Assembly: GCA_020055645.1 (NCBI GenBank)
Contig: CM034546.1
Span: forward strand, 119,896,375 to 119,960,374
Source: Tomocerus qinae
Taxonomy: Eukaryota > Arthropoda > Collembola > Entomobryomorpha > Tomoceridae
Direction: 5' to 3'
Length of the DNA stretch: 64,000 nucleotides
The notes under the pieces were generated by a model. The model saw only the letters and a list, made by a program, of their open reading frames with translations, was not told the DNA's origin and ran no database searches. Below, piece by piece: positions 12,201-24,800 of the stretch (within the stretch, counting starts at the first letter, position 1; every line of letters begins with the position of its first letter). Position numbers and translations under genes: made by a program.

Positions 12201-15200
12201 CACTTGCCTGGTGCGAGAATGCTATCCCCTTCGTTGAATCCAATGATTTCTCTCATTTTCTTCAGAATGAAACTCTCCATAATGATGAAGACTGGGGCAA
12301 TCTCGTAGGTGAACATGTTTGTGTTGGCGGTTGCAGTGAGCCATTCTCCGGCAAGGGAAATTGTGTCCAAGCCACATGACAGTTGATTGAAAAAGTGAGG
12401 ATGACCTGTCATCACAAAAAAAGTCTCTTTTCAAATCAATCCATCCATATAGAAATTTAATGTACTACGTATAGGTATATACAATATCTTATTTCTTTTG
12501 ATTAGAAACTAAACTAAACTGATAAAAATGTAAGTAATTTTCCCATTCTTCAGAATTTGACACTTTTCAAATGAAAATTTCAACAATAGACTTTCTTATG
12601 CCTTTCGGTAAAGAAGTCACAGTAAGCACATTTCATTTCTGAGTTCCAATCATCAAAAGTGACAGTGAGCTACTGATGTAGTAATATATGAAAGAGAATA
12701 GCAACCTAAAAAAGTAATCGTACTTCACACAAACAATAGATGAATGGGGATACTGTGATTTTAATCAACAAAGCAGAGTTTTAATCTGTCAGAGCAAAGG
12801 AGCAACGTCATTGTAATTTCAGTTGAAACGACAATAAACCGTTGACATGGGCTAAGCAATGTAGTAGGTATAGAGCCTGGAGAAGAAAATAATGTTCGCA
12901 AAGTCTTTAGATTCCCTGAGTTGTAATTGAACATAAGTAACAAAGAACGCGGATTATTCTCTTCCTTAAAAGAAAGCATAATTCTAATATCTTCAAGGTT
13001 CGAATTACTCGGGTAAAACAATTCCAATTTATTTTATACCAAAAGCCTCTTCATGGAATGTACCATTGTAGCTAAAGTAAATGTTGAAAATGGAAAAGCT
13101 GGGAAAAAAAGTACATTCTTGTTACTGATCATGTCTAGTGGCCAATTTGCCCCTATTCTACTATTGAAAGGGAAATAAATAGCAGATAATTGCGATGGAA
13201 TTGTGGGTATCTCTTAGATGTATATAACTTACATACTTGTTTGAAGTAAATATAGAATATATTTATCAAGTGCAATTATCCTACTTGTATACCACTCTTA
13301 TATGTATTTAATACTGCAGTACTTGTGTGGTGGTGATTCTTCTGTGCTGAATGATGGATACATTGGGAATGAATGGAACTGGAAAGAGAGGAGTACATGA
13401 AGGATGTATGTAACAAACAAGTAAACCCAGGGAAGCAAACATCCCCTTTCCTATTTGGCTTGTTCGGTTTCCGTTCCTATCCATTGTGCAAAAAAGACCT
13501 AATTGGATGCCACAATGAGATAGGGAAGGTCGTATTTCATTCAATAAACCTGGGATTTAGAGCAAAACCTGGGATTTCACTTGTCTCGCTCAAGAGGGAA
13601 AACTATGATCCCTTCTTCACATTATACTCCACTTCATTCTCATTTTCATACATCCACAGACGAGAAAAATAACCCTCCCCGCCTCCATCGGAATCCGCAC
13701 AGACTTTAACTGTATCATTTTCAATTAGGTAAGAAAAAAATTGTATTCAATGTCAGCTAAAGTCTGATGGTAGTATATAGAATGCAGATTTTATTAGGGT
13801 AATGCAAATATTACCTACATGGTAAACGAAAAAGAATGTTCAACTGTCATTTTTTCGTATGCAGATAGACAGCATAGTGTAATTGTAATAAAAATATTTT
13901 CTTCCATATAAAAATTATTTACCTTTATTTGCAGCCATTTGGTAAATATTACCATGCTGTATAAAAGAGCTAATGCCAAAAATGTGTAGATTGGTTTGAT
14001 TTTAGTTACGATTTATAATTATACGAAAACCGTCAGTGCAGTGTCAACAGCAAAGCATTAGCTATAGTAAATACCATCTGCAAGACTTCTTTATAGAATA
14101 TATAACCAGAAAACCTTTATCACGAACAGTAGGCTTAGAGGTAATCTTTAAAACAGCGCAATCAGACCAGAACTAACGTATAAAGTAATCAGTAATTGTT
14201 CTTCCGTTTCAATGTTTTTCATTTTGTTGAAGCGTTCTTTCTGCTAAGCTATTCCTTATGTTAAGTGACAAACCATGCTGGAAATTCGATAGCTAACTAA
14301 TCCGCAGTCAATACTGCTCTGTTGGATGTTTCTGAAAAGTAATGCAACCGAAGTCGTGTGCCATGTTCATTTGGTTGAATACCAAAACTGCTATTCGCTA
14401 AAATGATGAGCATTCCGATATAATTAGTTATGCCCACAACTTGTAAACAGTACAATAGTTCTAATTAACATCCTTAATAAATTAGAGTAAGTAGATATGG
14501 ATTTCAGGTGCAATAGTAATATGAAAATCGATGTAGCATATTCTTAACCACAGCAGCTGTAAATATAATACTAATAGATACAGCGATCACTACTCAACTG
14601 GTAGTGCACATCTTTGATGGATCTAGGATTCACTCATTGATCGAATTGTGTACAAATCAGCTTAAGAAATAGGAATGAACTAGCTTTTAGTTTAGTGTAG
14701 CTTTTTTCATTGGGATGGCTTGTGATTAAATCGATAATACTTATCGTCTGCTTAATGTTACAATGTTACATTGTAACATTAAGCAGACGTTATGTGTAAG
14801 CAGCAACTTTATCTTCAGCTGGATTTTCTCACTCTTACATTTTCTTTAATCTGAAAAACTACTTTAGTTCCATTAGTAACTGTCAATGTCAAGTTGATTC
14901 AAATTCTTAGATATCCCCTTCGCCAAAGCTAACGAGAAGTAAAATATCCTCACAAGTTTCTGTTTAACGATTTACCTCCCAAAAGTTTAAACCAGCTCTG
15001 TTCCAAAGTGTGAATGAATGCTATAAAATCCCCTGAACCATACATGCGAGTAAGGATATCTCTTTTGTTTGTCATTCCAAGAGAGATTGTGAAGGTATGA
15101 AGTTTGGTAATAAACTAATTTGCAATATAAAGGAATTACATGCACAATACAATAAACTTTGACAATTGGAGCACACTGTGTAGATGACATGACACGGCCC

Positions 15201-18200
15201 GTATAATATTGGTGGCCCAACCTTCGTTTAGATATATTTGTCACTATTCTGGTCTGAAGTACGGGACTTTCCCTTGTGGAGAGAGTATTCGAAAGAACGA
15301 CCAAACGGGTAGCAGCTGTTGATGACAGGCATTTGGTGCAGGAGAGCATTACGAATTCGGATTTTCATTTTCATCCCCTACATGCACTCCGTTGGAAGAA
15401 CAGAGTAGGGAGTTTCTCCAACGAATTCCCTCAATAGAGATTCTACCTCTACCCGCATACCAAAAACTACTGAAGCAAAACAATATGCAGACGAAGATTG
15501 GAATGTCAAACGCTACTTCATTCCCTCAGAGTAAAACGGGTTCTGTATGTTTGGGATATGCTGATGGGAAATGCGAGAATATCTTAGCATTCAACTAAAT
15601 GTGTAGTAATAGAAGAGATTTTCCATGTTCGGAATGTGAAAATGCTTGTGCATCACAAGACTGTTTGATTGTTGTGTGTAGTGATGCTTTCTCTACAGAG
15701 TAGTCCAAACAGTAAATATGTTGATATTGCATTGTATACAGAGAAGATGAGACTGACGGGAGAGGAATTTGCTACTCGAGTGATTCTATTCCTTGCCTCC
15801 ATCCTCCCATACTCTCCTATCTAATGTGTTTTCCGAGTGCCTTTTCAAAGCCAGTGGTCCGTAGCTAATTCCCGACCCCGATTTACCATCTAATCGCCTT
15901 AAGTCCACCACTTTTCCTTTTTATGCACTAGGCCTATATACATCTCTATGATGAACAAGACCTTTCTCTCCATAACGCACTCCTATCTCACTCTTTCACT
16001 ATAAACCTCCTATTTACTAGAGAGATGGCCAATGTGCTCTATTTTACTTACTACTCTTTCTCTCCCTAAACATTGACTTGACTTGAGCCCTCAACTCTCT
16101 CCTCTCTCTCTCTCTCTCTGACGCGTGTCTTATGCTTACGACAGCTTACTACTTCCACTAAAACATATTTTTCTATACATACAGCAAATATAATGGCATT
16201 GTTCTGCAACTGTTTGGAAATCCTACATACCTAACATAACAAACATTACTTACACTCGTAGTTATTTGTGTTCGCCAAGTTTTCCCTTTTGATACATAAA
16301 TACAAAGTGAAGTTATCTGATTCAATCACAAATGCCTAAGCACACTTATACACAATTACATAAACGACTCTTATAACTAGAGACTTGTGTGGTTTTCTAT
16401 GTTCTTTCCACTGTTGCACATTACTATACTACTACATGTACAACAAGAGTACCATATTGAAAAAAGTAAACGAATGACTCTGACAAAACAAATGACAAAC
16501 TATTTACTCCTGGCTCATGTCCGTCTTATTTCACTTTTATTCTCATCAATCCTACTTTTCTCGTCTCGTAGCATCAGTACAAAAATCCTCTCGCCCTAAG
16601 TGGGAGTTGAGACTCCAAACAAATAACTTTTAACTACACAAGAGCCCCAAAGACTTTATAGGTACTATTATTCATGGATGAAGTACTCCACAGGGAGGCT
16701 GGACTATTACTTAATTTTTGTAACGACTACGTGAAGGAACCCTATTTGCCTCTGGTTTGTGATTCATAAATGAGTTTTGTACGGATAGAGCTTAAAAATT
16801 TTAGGTCAATACACAAAAAGTCTTGTGTCTTAAATTTAAGCGACAAAATGGTTAAAAGTGTATTAAATGTTTAGAAATGTTTGAAGTTTGATTTGAAAAG
16901 CATTCTAGAATATTATATTAGTACATTAATGTACGACAAAACGTCAACTGCTATAATTTGGGTTGCTTGTAAAATGTACTAACAATATTATACTTAGATA
17001 CAATTCCAGAAAACTGTTTCTTTTTTTCTTTTTGAGGAAATTGGAAAGTGAAGAACACTCTGGCATTGAAACGGTGTGAGAGGAAAAGCAAATAGAGACT
17101 ACGGCTGTGTGTGTAGTAGAGCTATTTGAGTTGGCACCTACAGCTACGCAAGTTGGCTTTTTAGGTGAAAGCGGTGCTTCTTTATGCATGTTATTATAGA
17201 GTGAAAGAGTGGATGGTACTAGAATTAGAGGAAGCTGTAAATCAGAAGAGTTCTGTAAGTGACACAAATGGGTTGCTAATGGCACTTGAATTGCGCCCTT
17301 TAGAAAAGAGAGCGGTGGCCTGTAACTTTCAGCTCCGCAGGGTTCCCCATCAATCTAATCCAACCACAAATGATTCAAATGAATGGGACGAGAAGCGAAA
17401 GACAACCGAAGTTTACAGTTACCAGGAGGGCTCTGATGAAAGGAATTGAAATGATATACCTACTCATGTAATTAATGACTCCCAATATTAGACTGCTTGT
17501 CTAATTAATTTATTAAGTGTCTGCAGTGTTTTCAACCCTAACCGACTAACTTCAATCATTAAAAATTCACTCTTTAACTTACCATTTAAAATTGAGACGA
17601 ATTATCTACACAAATAAATGAATCTCGAAATGGCAAAGAAGTAACATTGTTTAGACGACGAACCTGTTTTAACCTGGTACTTGAGAGCATCTTTACAGTC
17701 AGTGAGGATTTGATCCAGATTCTGCGGTTCTTCAGGCAGACTCAAGTCCATGACATCTTGCAGCTGCTCCGGATGGTGGAAATCCAAAATTTTTTCATTT
17801 CGATCGTTAGTTTTGTCAATGAACTCCAGCAAAATTGTCGTCAGCCTCTGGTAGAATTCATGAGTTTCTTTGTTGCCATTGTTGTTCCATGGGAGCAAGT
17901 CTAGTGATAATAGTACAGTAGCAGATTAAACTCAATCCTAAGAATGGCCAATCATGTTTTGCAAGCGTAATTGAATAAACCATAGTGCAACCCAGCAGTT
18001 CAGTTTTTTGACGTATTATGTAAATATCTAAGCATTTATATAACCCCTGTACTAAATGCCAGCATAGACAAAGATACTGTACTATTGATTTTGTCGATAC
18101 TCCATGTCCCAGTAAACACTTTTCAAGGATTAAGACAAAAAACTAAAGTTTTCAAAGGGTGACACTCTATAATGTTCATTTTACTCAATCGAGCTACGAT

Positions 18201-21200
18201 ATAAGAAGATAATAAAAGATTCATTTTCTGAGTTAAAAAATTATCTGACCGAAGGTCAAATTTCTTATCTACATTATATTAATTTCATTAGAAATATCAA
18301 TAACGAGTAAACAGGTACCAAGTAAATTACATGAAAATTTCTACATACCAAATCTATATATGTTCAGTATAGTCAATTGACATTATGAAATAAAAATAAA
18401 TTGGACTTTTACTCGTGAAAAAGTAACAACATTCAAGTAATAACGGTATTTTAAAAAGCTCGTTCTTGGGTAAATTAATTTTTCCCAAATGAAACCCTAA
18501 CTTAAACTAGAATGAAAGCCAAGATTCAATTGAAATGATATATGGTAAAAGAGTAGTGGGAGAGAATATGGAGAGCAGTGGAGACATAAGTTAAATCGAA
18601 TCATCCGTCCAATCAGCCACTATTGTGGCAGATTTGGTGTTGTATGTCCCATTATTATGGCAGTTCTAGTGCCTAAGATTTCATTTACAATGATAGGGGA
18701 TGGGAGATGAAAAGAAAGATAACTATACTGTTGTATGTCCCTAAATGTGGAGTCTGTGTGGAGCAGGACAATTTACGTGGCAATGTGCAATGTCATATCG
18801 CCCTGTATGATGAGCAATATTATGAGTAAACCTACGTAAATAGACACATACAGATACGATAGGAGGGTATTGCCCGTCTCCGCGAATGTGTATGACAATT
18901 TAATGAAACATTATTTTGTGATATATTGGATGAGCTAACATAATATCTTTTTGGCCTTTTTGATGTGCCCATCATTTAATAGTCCAGAGGATATTGCTTT
19001 TTAGATAGAATATAAACCCAAAATGTACCGATCCAATGCTAGTGATATGATAGCTTTGCTTTATATTAGTATCTATTTTTACTGCAAAATTATATGCCTA
19101 CGTAATAATTATCAGCATAAAACAGAATTGATGACGATATATACATGTACGTAGCAGGATTTTTCTATTGAACAAATCAAATAGAATAAAAGTTTTAAGA
19201 ATTCGAAACAATTTTGGAGACAGGTTTTGGAAAAATGTAATAGGAGCTTTAAATTACGAACAGAGACAAGGGTAAAATCTTCTAGCTTTTGTAAACATTT
19301 TTTGATTTAACATTGCCAATGAGTAAAATGAGTGTTTAAATTATTCAGGATTGATTTTCTTGATGTATTTAGTGGAAACATGAACCTGAGTCGAACCTGA
19401 TTTTGTATCTAGAACGCCAATTGTGAAAATATCAATTTTGTGCAATTTAATTTAATATGTTTATTGCAGATATCGCGGTTTTCCAAATGTTGTTTGATAA
19501 CATTTCGTCTTTGCAATATAAATTAGCTCAGTCTCTACTATTTTTCAGGAAGGTTAATAATAACGCTGACAGCTACCTACTAGGAATTAAATAAGGGTAT
19601 ATGAGATTATACGTATGTCCAAAGTGAGTATAAATTGAATTACCGAACGGATCGGTTGATGTGGTCGGCTGCTTAAAATGAAAAGAAAGGAAAGATGGAG
19701 TGAGGGAAGTAAAAAACGGTCCCTGGGGATAAAAGATAGTCAGCTCCCTTCACTCAATCAGTTTCACACTATTGTTTACTCTAGTCGAATTTACTTTGCT
19801 CACTCTCTTGCTCGGTGGAACGCACATTGAAGTGGAGGAACTCAATCCAACCACATCCTTTTGGTTTAGATAATATTCAAATTAGATTGATCTGTTGCAA
19901 AGTGAAGATAAGTCGCTATTCAGACTCTGAGTGTTAGTTTTCAGATTTACATTGCATTATTAAACCACGCCAACCATTGAGCCTTTTGTAGAAACAATCT
20001 ATTTAATTTTCACCAAATAGCTGATTCTTGTTTATATAACGGAAAGCCCTCCTCAACTGCAGAAAATGCATTTACCTTATCAAACTAATAAAGTTGACTG
20101 AGACATTAATTAAAACGAGGTAGTAGGTTTCAAAAATTGAAATGTAGAAAAGAGCTACTAAATATCATTACAATTTTCTCTTCGCCTTTAAAAATCTGTT
20201 TTCTGTAGAGAGAAAATATATATTCGGACAAGATATAATTCACGAGGGGAAATTTAATTAAACTTTGACCGAGCTGCTAAAAGGAACATAGCCGAACATC
20301 AACTTTGCTGCTGCAGATGTTCCTTTCTATTTCATTGCTACGTATGTAGCAAATAGCTTTCCCTTTCCCTACTTTCGTCTCGCATACAAATCTTTTGTGT
20401 CGTTCAGGGAAGAGAAATAGTGAGCATCTGACTTCCCGACAGTCTACAGATACATTGCCTTGCATACATTTCACATCCGTGTCTTATCTATTACTGTTAT
20501 AAGAACTTCGTATCTATATCATCCCTGTAATAAATATAGTTCATACTGTATGTGGCAGCAGCTTGAATACACATTACTGCAATATTAATGTCTACCTATG
20601 AAAGTTATATATAAATCTACATATGGAAGTATCGAATATATACTTGTAACTATTGTACTACTGGCAAGCAACATTTTGTTCCCTTACACAAACTACACAA
20701 ACTGTCGGCTATGGAAGTAGGGGAATGAAAGACGCATTACAATATATTATGAGCAGTAGGTATATTGGATTGAATTTAATATCCCTTCAACAAATCAGCG
20801 ACTGTCTAAAACTCAATATTATGTTTACTCCCTATATTTAACATTCTTGACATTCTTATCTCTTCGCCCCGTATCTACAAAACTAGATGGAATGCATTGA
20901 GATAACTTTAATAAGAAAGTTAATCATCTCATTCTAAGAAATATTCATCTCACGCACGCCAAGCTGCCCGTTACCTTTGAAAGGTTGATTAAACTACCCA
21001 TATTAAAACTAAGTTGTTATTAAATTATTAAGATTGAAGCAATTTTAACGAAGGCTACAAAATTGAGACTAGAATAAAAACAGCTGAGAGCATTGTTAAG
21101 AAGTAGGCATTTTGCTTTATATCTGTAGCATTGCGCTTAAGGCAAGGAGATTCAATTTGTGCAAGTCAACATTGTACAGAAGTAATTTACAATACACAAG

Positions 21201-21888
21201 GGAGTATTAATCTTAATAGGATTTAAACGGCATGGCTAATTACAGAAACAAGGGATTAGTCGTTTATGACAGACAATTCATTCTGCATCACAGAACTAAT
21301 TTGACATCTACACTTAAACATAAGCACACTGCTTCAGGATTCTTTGTCACTGTCTTTTTGAGTGGAGAAGAGCAGGAGTGGGTTTAAGGGACTAAATTGT
21401 TTCACATTTAACGGTAATGAGTGCTGGAGTAATACTTATCACAGAGTTGCGAATATTCCCATTTCCCACCCCTGTTTGTTGGACGTCCGGGAAATGCGGG
21501 AAATTGTGGTTAATGAGAAATAGTGGGAATTAGTGGGAAATATGGGAAATAAAGCCCAAAAATTTGAATTTTGGCACAATTTTGACTCTATTTCCCACTA
21601 TTTCCTACACTACCCATTTCCCACTCCATTTTGATACCCAATGGGAAACTTCCCGTTAGTGGTATTATTATCAACTACGGACCTCCTACTTATATACGTG
21701 CCACATAAGTTACTACTAAAGTGTATACCTATAATATTGCAAATTGTAGACTTACCGTTATAATGCAGAGTTCCAATATCCTTGGGAGCACCACCAAAAC
21801 CCATGCTCATCCCCGTACTTAATGCACTTTTCATCGTGTCCCTCACTGTACTCGTGGCGTCCGATATGGTCTTCGAAATGGACGTCAT
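9260..21888 (-). CDS. black: Aspartate 1-decarboxylase / CSAD-like PLP enzyme (black)
   Basis: Group II PLP decarboxylase. The insect orthologue black/ADC makes beta-alanine from aspartate for N-beta-alanyldopamine cuticle tanning. Ten coding exons, in gene order: 21888-21756, 17900-17664, 12405-12208, 11747-11629, 11544-11465, 11392-11221, 11142-11075, 10303-10225, 9849-9700 and 9631-9260; 535 aa. The PLP lysine is K346 in NPHK (exon 8), and the PLP-ring aspartate is D313 in [59 protein letters not shown] and [10 protein letters not shown] are family blocks. HIDGAW plus [13 protein letters not shown] resembles insect black more than GAD1 (which has DAAWGG). This is from memory, so CSAD or GADL1 activity is possible. 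The intron after exon 3 has a GC donor. A 5' UTR acceptor lies 13 nt before the ATG. The first 44 residues are low-complexity Ser/Thr/Met/Gly. Confidence 0.93.
14745..14789. repeat. 21-bp perfect inverted repeat with 3-nt loop
   Basis: The left arm 14745-14765 and right arm 14769-14789 are exact reverse complements. The loop is TTA. It lies inside intron 2 of black. Confidence 0.9.
16102..16119. repeat. (CT)9 microsatellite
   Basis: Nine uninterrupted CT units, preceded by a further short CT run at 16095-16100. Confidence 0.85.
17901..21755 (-). other. Large intron 1 of black
   Basis: A 3.9 kb intron between the first two coding exons. Apart from the GGGAAA/TTTCCC cluster at 21456-21634 I see no gene or clear element in it. 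Confidence 0.75.
21456..21634. repeat. GGGAAA/TTTCCC foldback cluster
   Basis: GGGAAA-type motifs recur at 21489-21550, flanked on both sides by the complementary TTTCCC form (21456-21471 and 21589-21632). The arms around 21516-21530 and 21589-21603 are nearly reverse complementary. It sits about 120 nt beyond the exon 1 donor of black. Confidence 0.6.
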
Positions 21889-24800
21889 CTCAAACAGTTT
21901 TCTAATGAATCAAAAACAAAAAGTGAAAATCTTTCTTTGATTGCTTCAATATTCACTTCGAGTCTTAAAAAACAGACAGCGGAAATGCTTAAGTGCAGAT
22001 GCAGTTAAGTTTCGCTACATTAAGAAGTATCTGGTTTTCAAAATTATTATTCTGGGTGGAAAGGTTTGTAACATTTATCTCTAATGAATACAGGCTTAAT
22101 TAAATGATACGAAAAGTCTACTTCTTCTAAAGCTGAAGGATATTTACACAAATATTGAACGTGTTTCTAAATCTCAGTAAAATCTTCATACTTTACATTA
22201 AATGGTATTTATCTTTCCTAACCTGATTGAATCCATTGGTAAGAGTCTTGATGAGAGAACCACTATTGCCACACTGGTTCATTTACTTTATTTCTATGAA
22301 TATGCATGTATGATAATCCTATTAATTTTAATGAGAAATCAAACTGAAATGATAGTTTAATAATTATTATTATTTTCCAAATCTAAATAACATGACTTTA
22401 CATAATTAACGATTGTAGTTTTCACTTCAAAAGGCGTCAAAAATTAAATTGCTTCAGTTATACTGCAATTTCTATAATTCAAATTTAATTCAACAGAGCT
22501 TCTTTAGTGCCTGCTATTGATGACTTTATAATTTTTTATATTTCGTAATTTCAAGTCTAGACTAGGTAATGATTTACAGTGAATTGGTTTAATGCTGTGA
22601 AATTTTTACAAATTAAGCGTAATGAGTTAAAAGAGTTATAAAATTTTTTATTTTCAGTTTGCTCAAAAGTACCGATGCCCAATGTTTGGCCTAGTTTGAT
22701 AGCCAATTGTGGTTGTAATTCAAACACGCGATTGAAATAAAAAGTAATGGTTTACCTGTGTGTGATTAACTATTAGGATGGGGTGACGTAGTCCTAGTTA
22801 TACGGTATTAACTAAATAAGGTCTACCACAGTTTGTGTTGTTTTTCACCATTTTGTGCCATTAAGGCATGTCTTACAAAGAGTGAGCGCTGGAATATATA
22901 TATAGGAAATATTTGAATGAAAATCAATGAAAAATGTTTTGAAAGCATAATGGCTAGAATCGTAATGAAGTGGTAGTAAGAATTCTTAAGTAGAATAACA
23001 GTCAAGGACAAATCTCCTTTGAGTTTCTTAGCTGTAGAGCTTTAACTTTACTATGCACGTTTTCATTTAATTGCTCTCTTACCACTTTGCTGTGCTATTT
23101 GCTGATATTAGTGCAATAATACCAAGCAATGTGTTAATAGTAAGTACACTAATCGATAATTCAAAAAGTAAATCCAAAATAAATTATTTTACTGCATACA
23201 ACGTGGATGGTAAGTAGCTACATTATATTATAATGCAGCCGTTAGCTTAATTATATATATAATATACAGTTTGGAGTAGTTAATGACTTTGAAAAACGAT
23301 TCTTATTGCTATCTTGTTTCAGTGACTCATATTGAAGGCTAGATGCAATATTATATTTGCCTTTTTAGTGCAATACAACACGATGGTAAGTGAAGCAGAC
23401 ATGCAAGTAGTATTTAATTACATATTTATTATATGAGCTGATAGTAATGAGCCAAACGAACCAGAGTGCACAAAGCTTTGCATTTTTGAGGACAGCAAAC
23501 AATGGTACAACTCTCGCCGTGCTTATTTAGTGCTTCAATGCAAGTGTATTTGCAATTAAAGAATTGATACTTGCGATGCGATGGCAGTCAAGCCATATCA
23601 CAGATATAAGTACAAAGAGTAGGCAAAGAGTAGAACGGTTGGCGAGAAAACGACTGAAATGGAAAGCTAGCTGAGCGAAGAAGTCTTAGTTTACCCATTA
23701 TTCATGATGATGCTTTACTGCTTTTCTCTATTTGTATGCTCACCAACTTTACGGCTCCATTCTCTCTCGGCTAAAATCAGTGACATGTATCAGTGATGCC
23801 AAATTACGGACTGCATCGATAATTAAAAGCTTACACATAATATCTTCCTGGAATTACATATTTAGTGTATTGAATCACTTACTAAATCTCAATTTCATTA
23901 TGATGTATACAGTCAATATACGCATATGTACATTTGAAATCTACTAGAAACCTCATCTTAACAGTACTACTTCAAATCGTATATAAGAAAAAAGGAAATC
24001 AAAAACAATATTCTTAATTATTTATGTCTTGCCTGAGGATACTCAAAAATTAAGACAGGCATGTAGTATCAACAGATCATCAAAATATATTATTAATTGT
24101 GCCACTTATTTTCCAATGATGTTTCACTATCTGTAATTATTAGTGTGCAAATATTTTCATTTGTTGAATAAGAATATCAGGATTTTAGGTTAAATCAAAA
24201 AGAACATCAAAAGTGAATTTCAATAGAATTGAAATATTAATCCCAAAAAATTAACAAAATCATACTAAAAAATACTAATAAAATCGTAGCAGTGCGCACG
24301 GTACCCTTTGACCTATCACTGTCACTGTGATTAAGCGAAGTATTTTTTGTTCGTATTGAATTAGTCTTTGTAAGATAGGATATGTCGAAACATGCTTTTC
24401 ACATGAACTGTAATTTATAATTGCTTTGAGCTAATAAAAGCCTATAATAGTAAATATTTATTTTAGTCCAAACCAGCAAAAAACCTACTAATAATATAAT
24501 TGTATAATTTGGAGGAACGTTATAATTTATTGTCGTCAAACTTACTGTACATAATGACGGAATGTAACACAGAAATACAACTTGTACGCATAGGGTATGG
24601 GAAGTATTTCATCTGGAGTGTGTAAATGTATAGAAATGCAATTAATACTGATGCCAACTTACCAAGATGACGAACGGTACACTATAAACTTGATTTTTCA
24701 ACTTGAGCCAAAAATATGATCTTTGTTTGATTCCAAAAATATATTATATCTCTAAAAGTAGATTTAGTGTTAGAATATGGTGCGTATGTTGAATTTAGAT

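Larger units (their letters stand above)
12406..17663 (-). other. Large intron 2 of black
   Basis: A 5.3 kb intron. It contains a 21-bp perfect hairpin at 14745-14789, a (CT)9 tract at 16102-16119, and a minus-strand ORF at 14987-15349 with a mitochondrial-presequence look (see findings). No complete nested gene was established. Confidence 0.75.

Noticed and set aside
12961..13010. tRNA-like GGTTCGAATT string
   Set aside because: No matching T-stem, anticodon arm or acceptor stem around it.
13308..13672. Overlapping ORFs on both strands in black intron 2
   Set aside because: No recognisable protein features and no splice partners.
16944..17449. ORFs of 113 and 94 codons on opposite strands
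   Set aside because: Mutually overlapping, no domain, inside an intron. Possibly old repeat sequence but not supportable as genes.
23161..23400. Two exon-like ends in which a GATG is followed by gtaagt
   Set aside because: Reminiscent of the Mlc-c first exon, but no downstream coding exon on this strand continues either.
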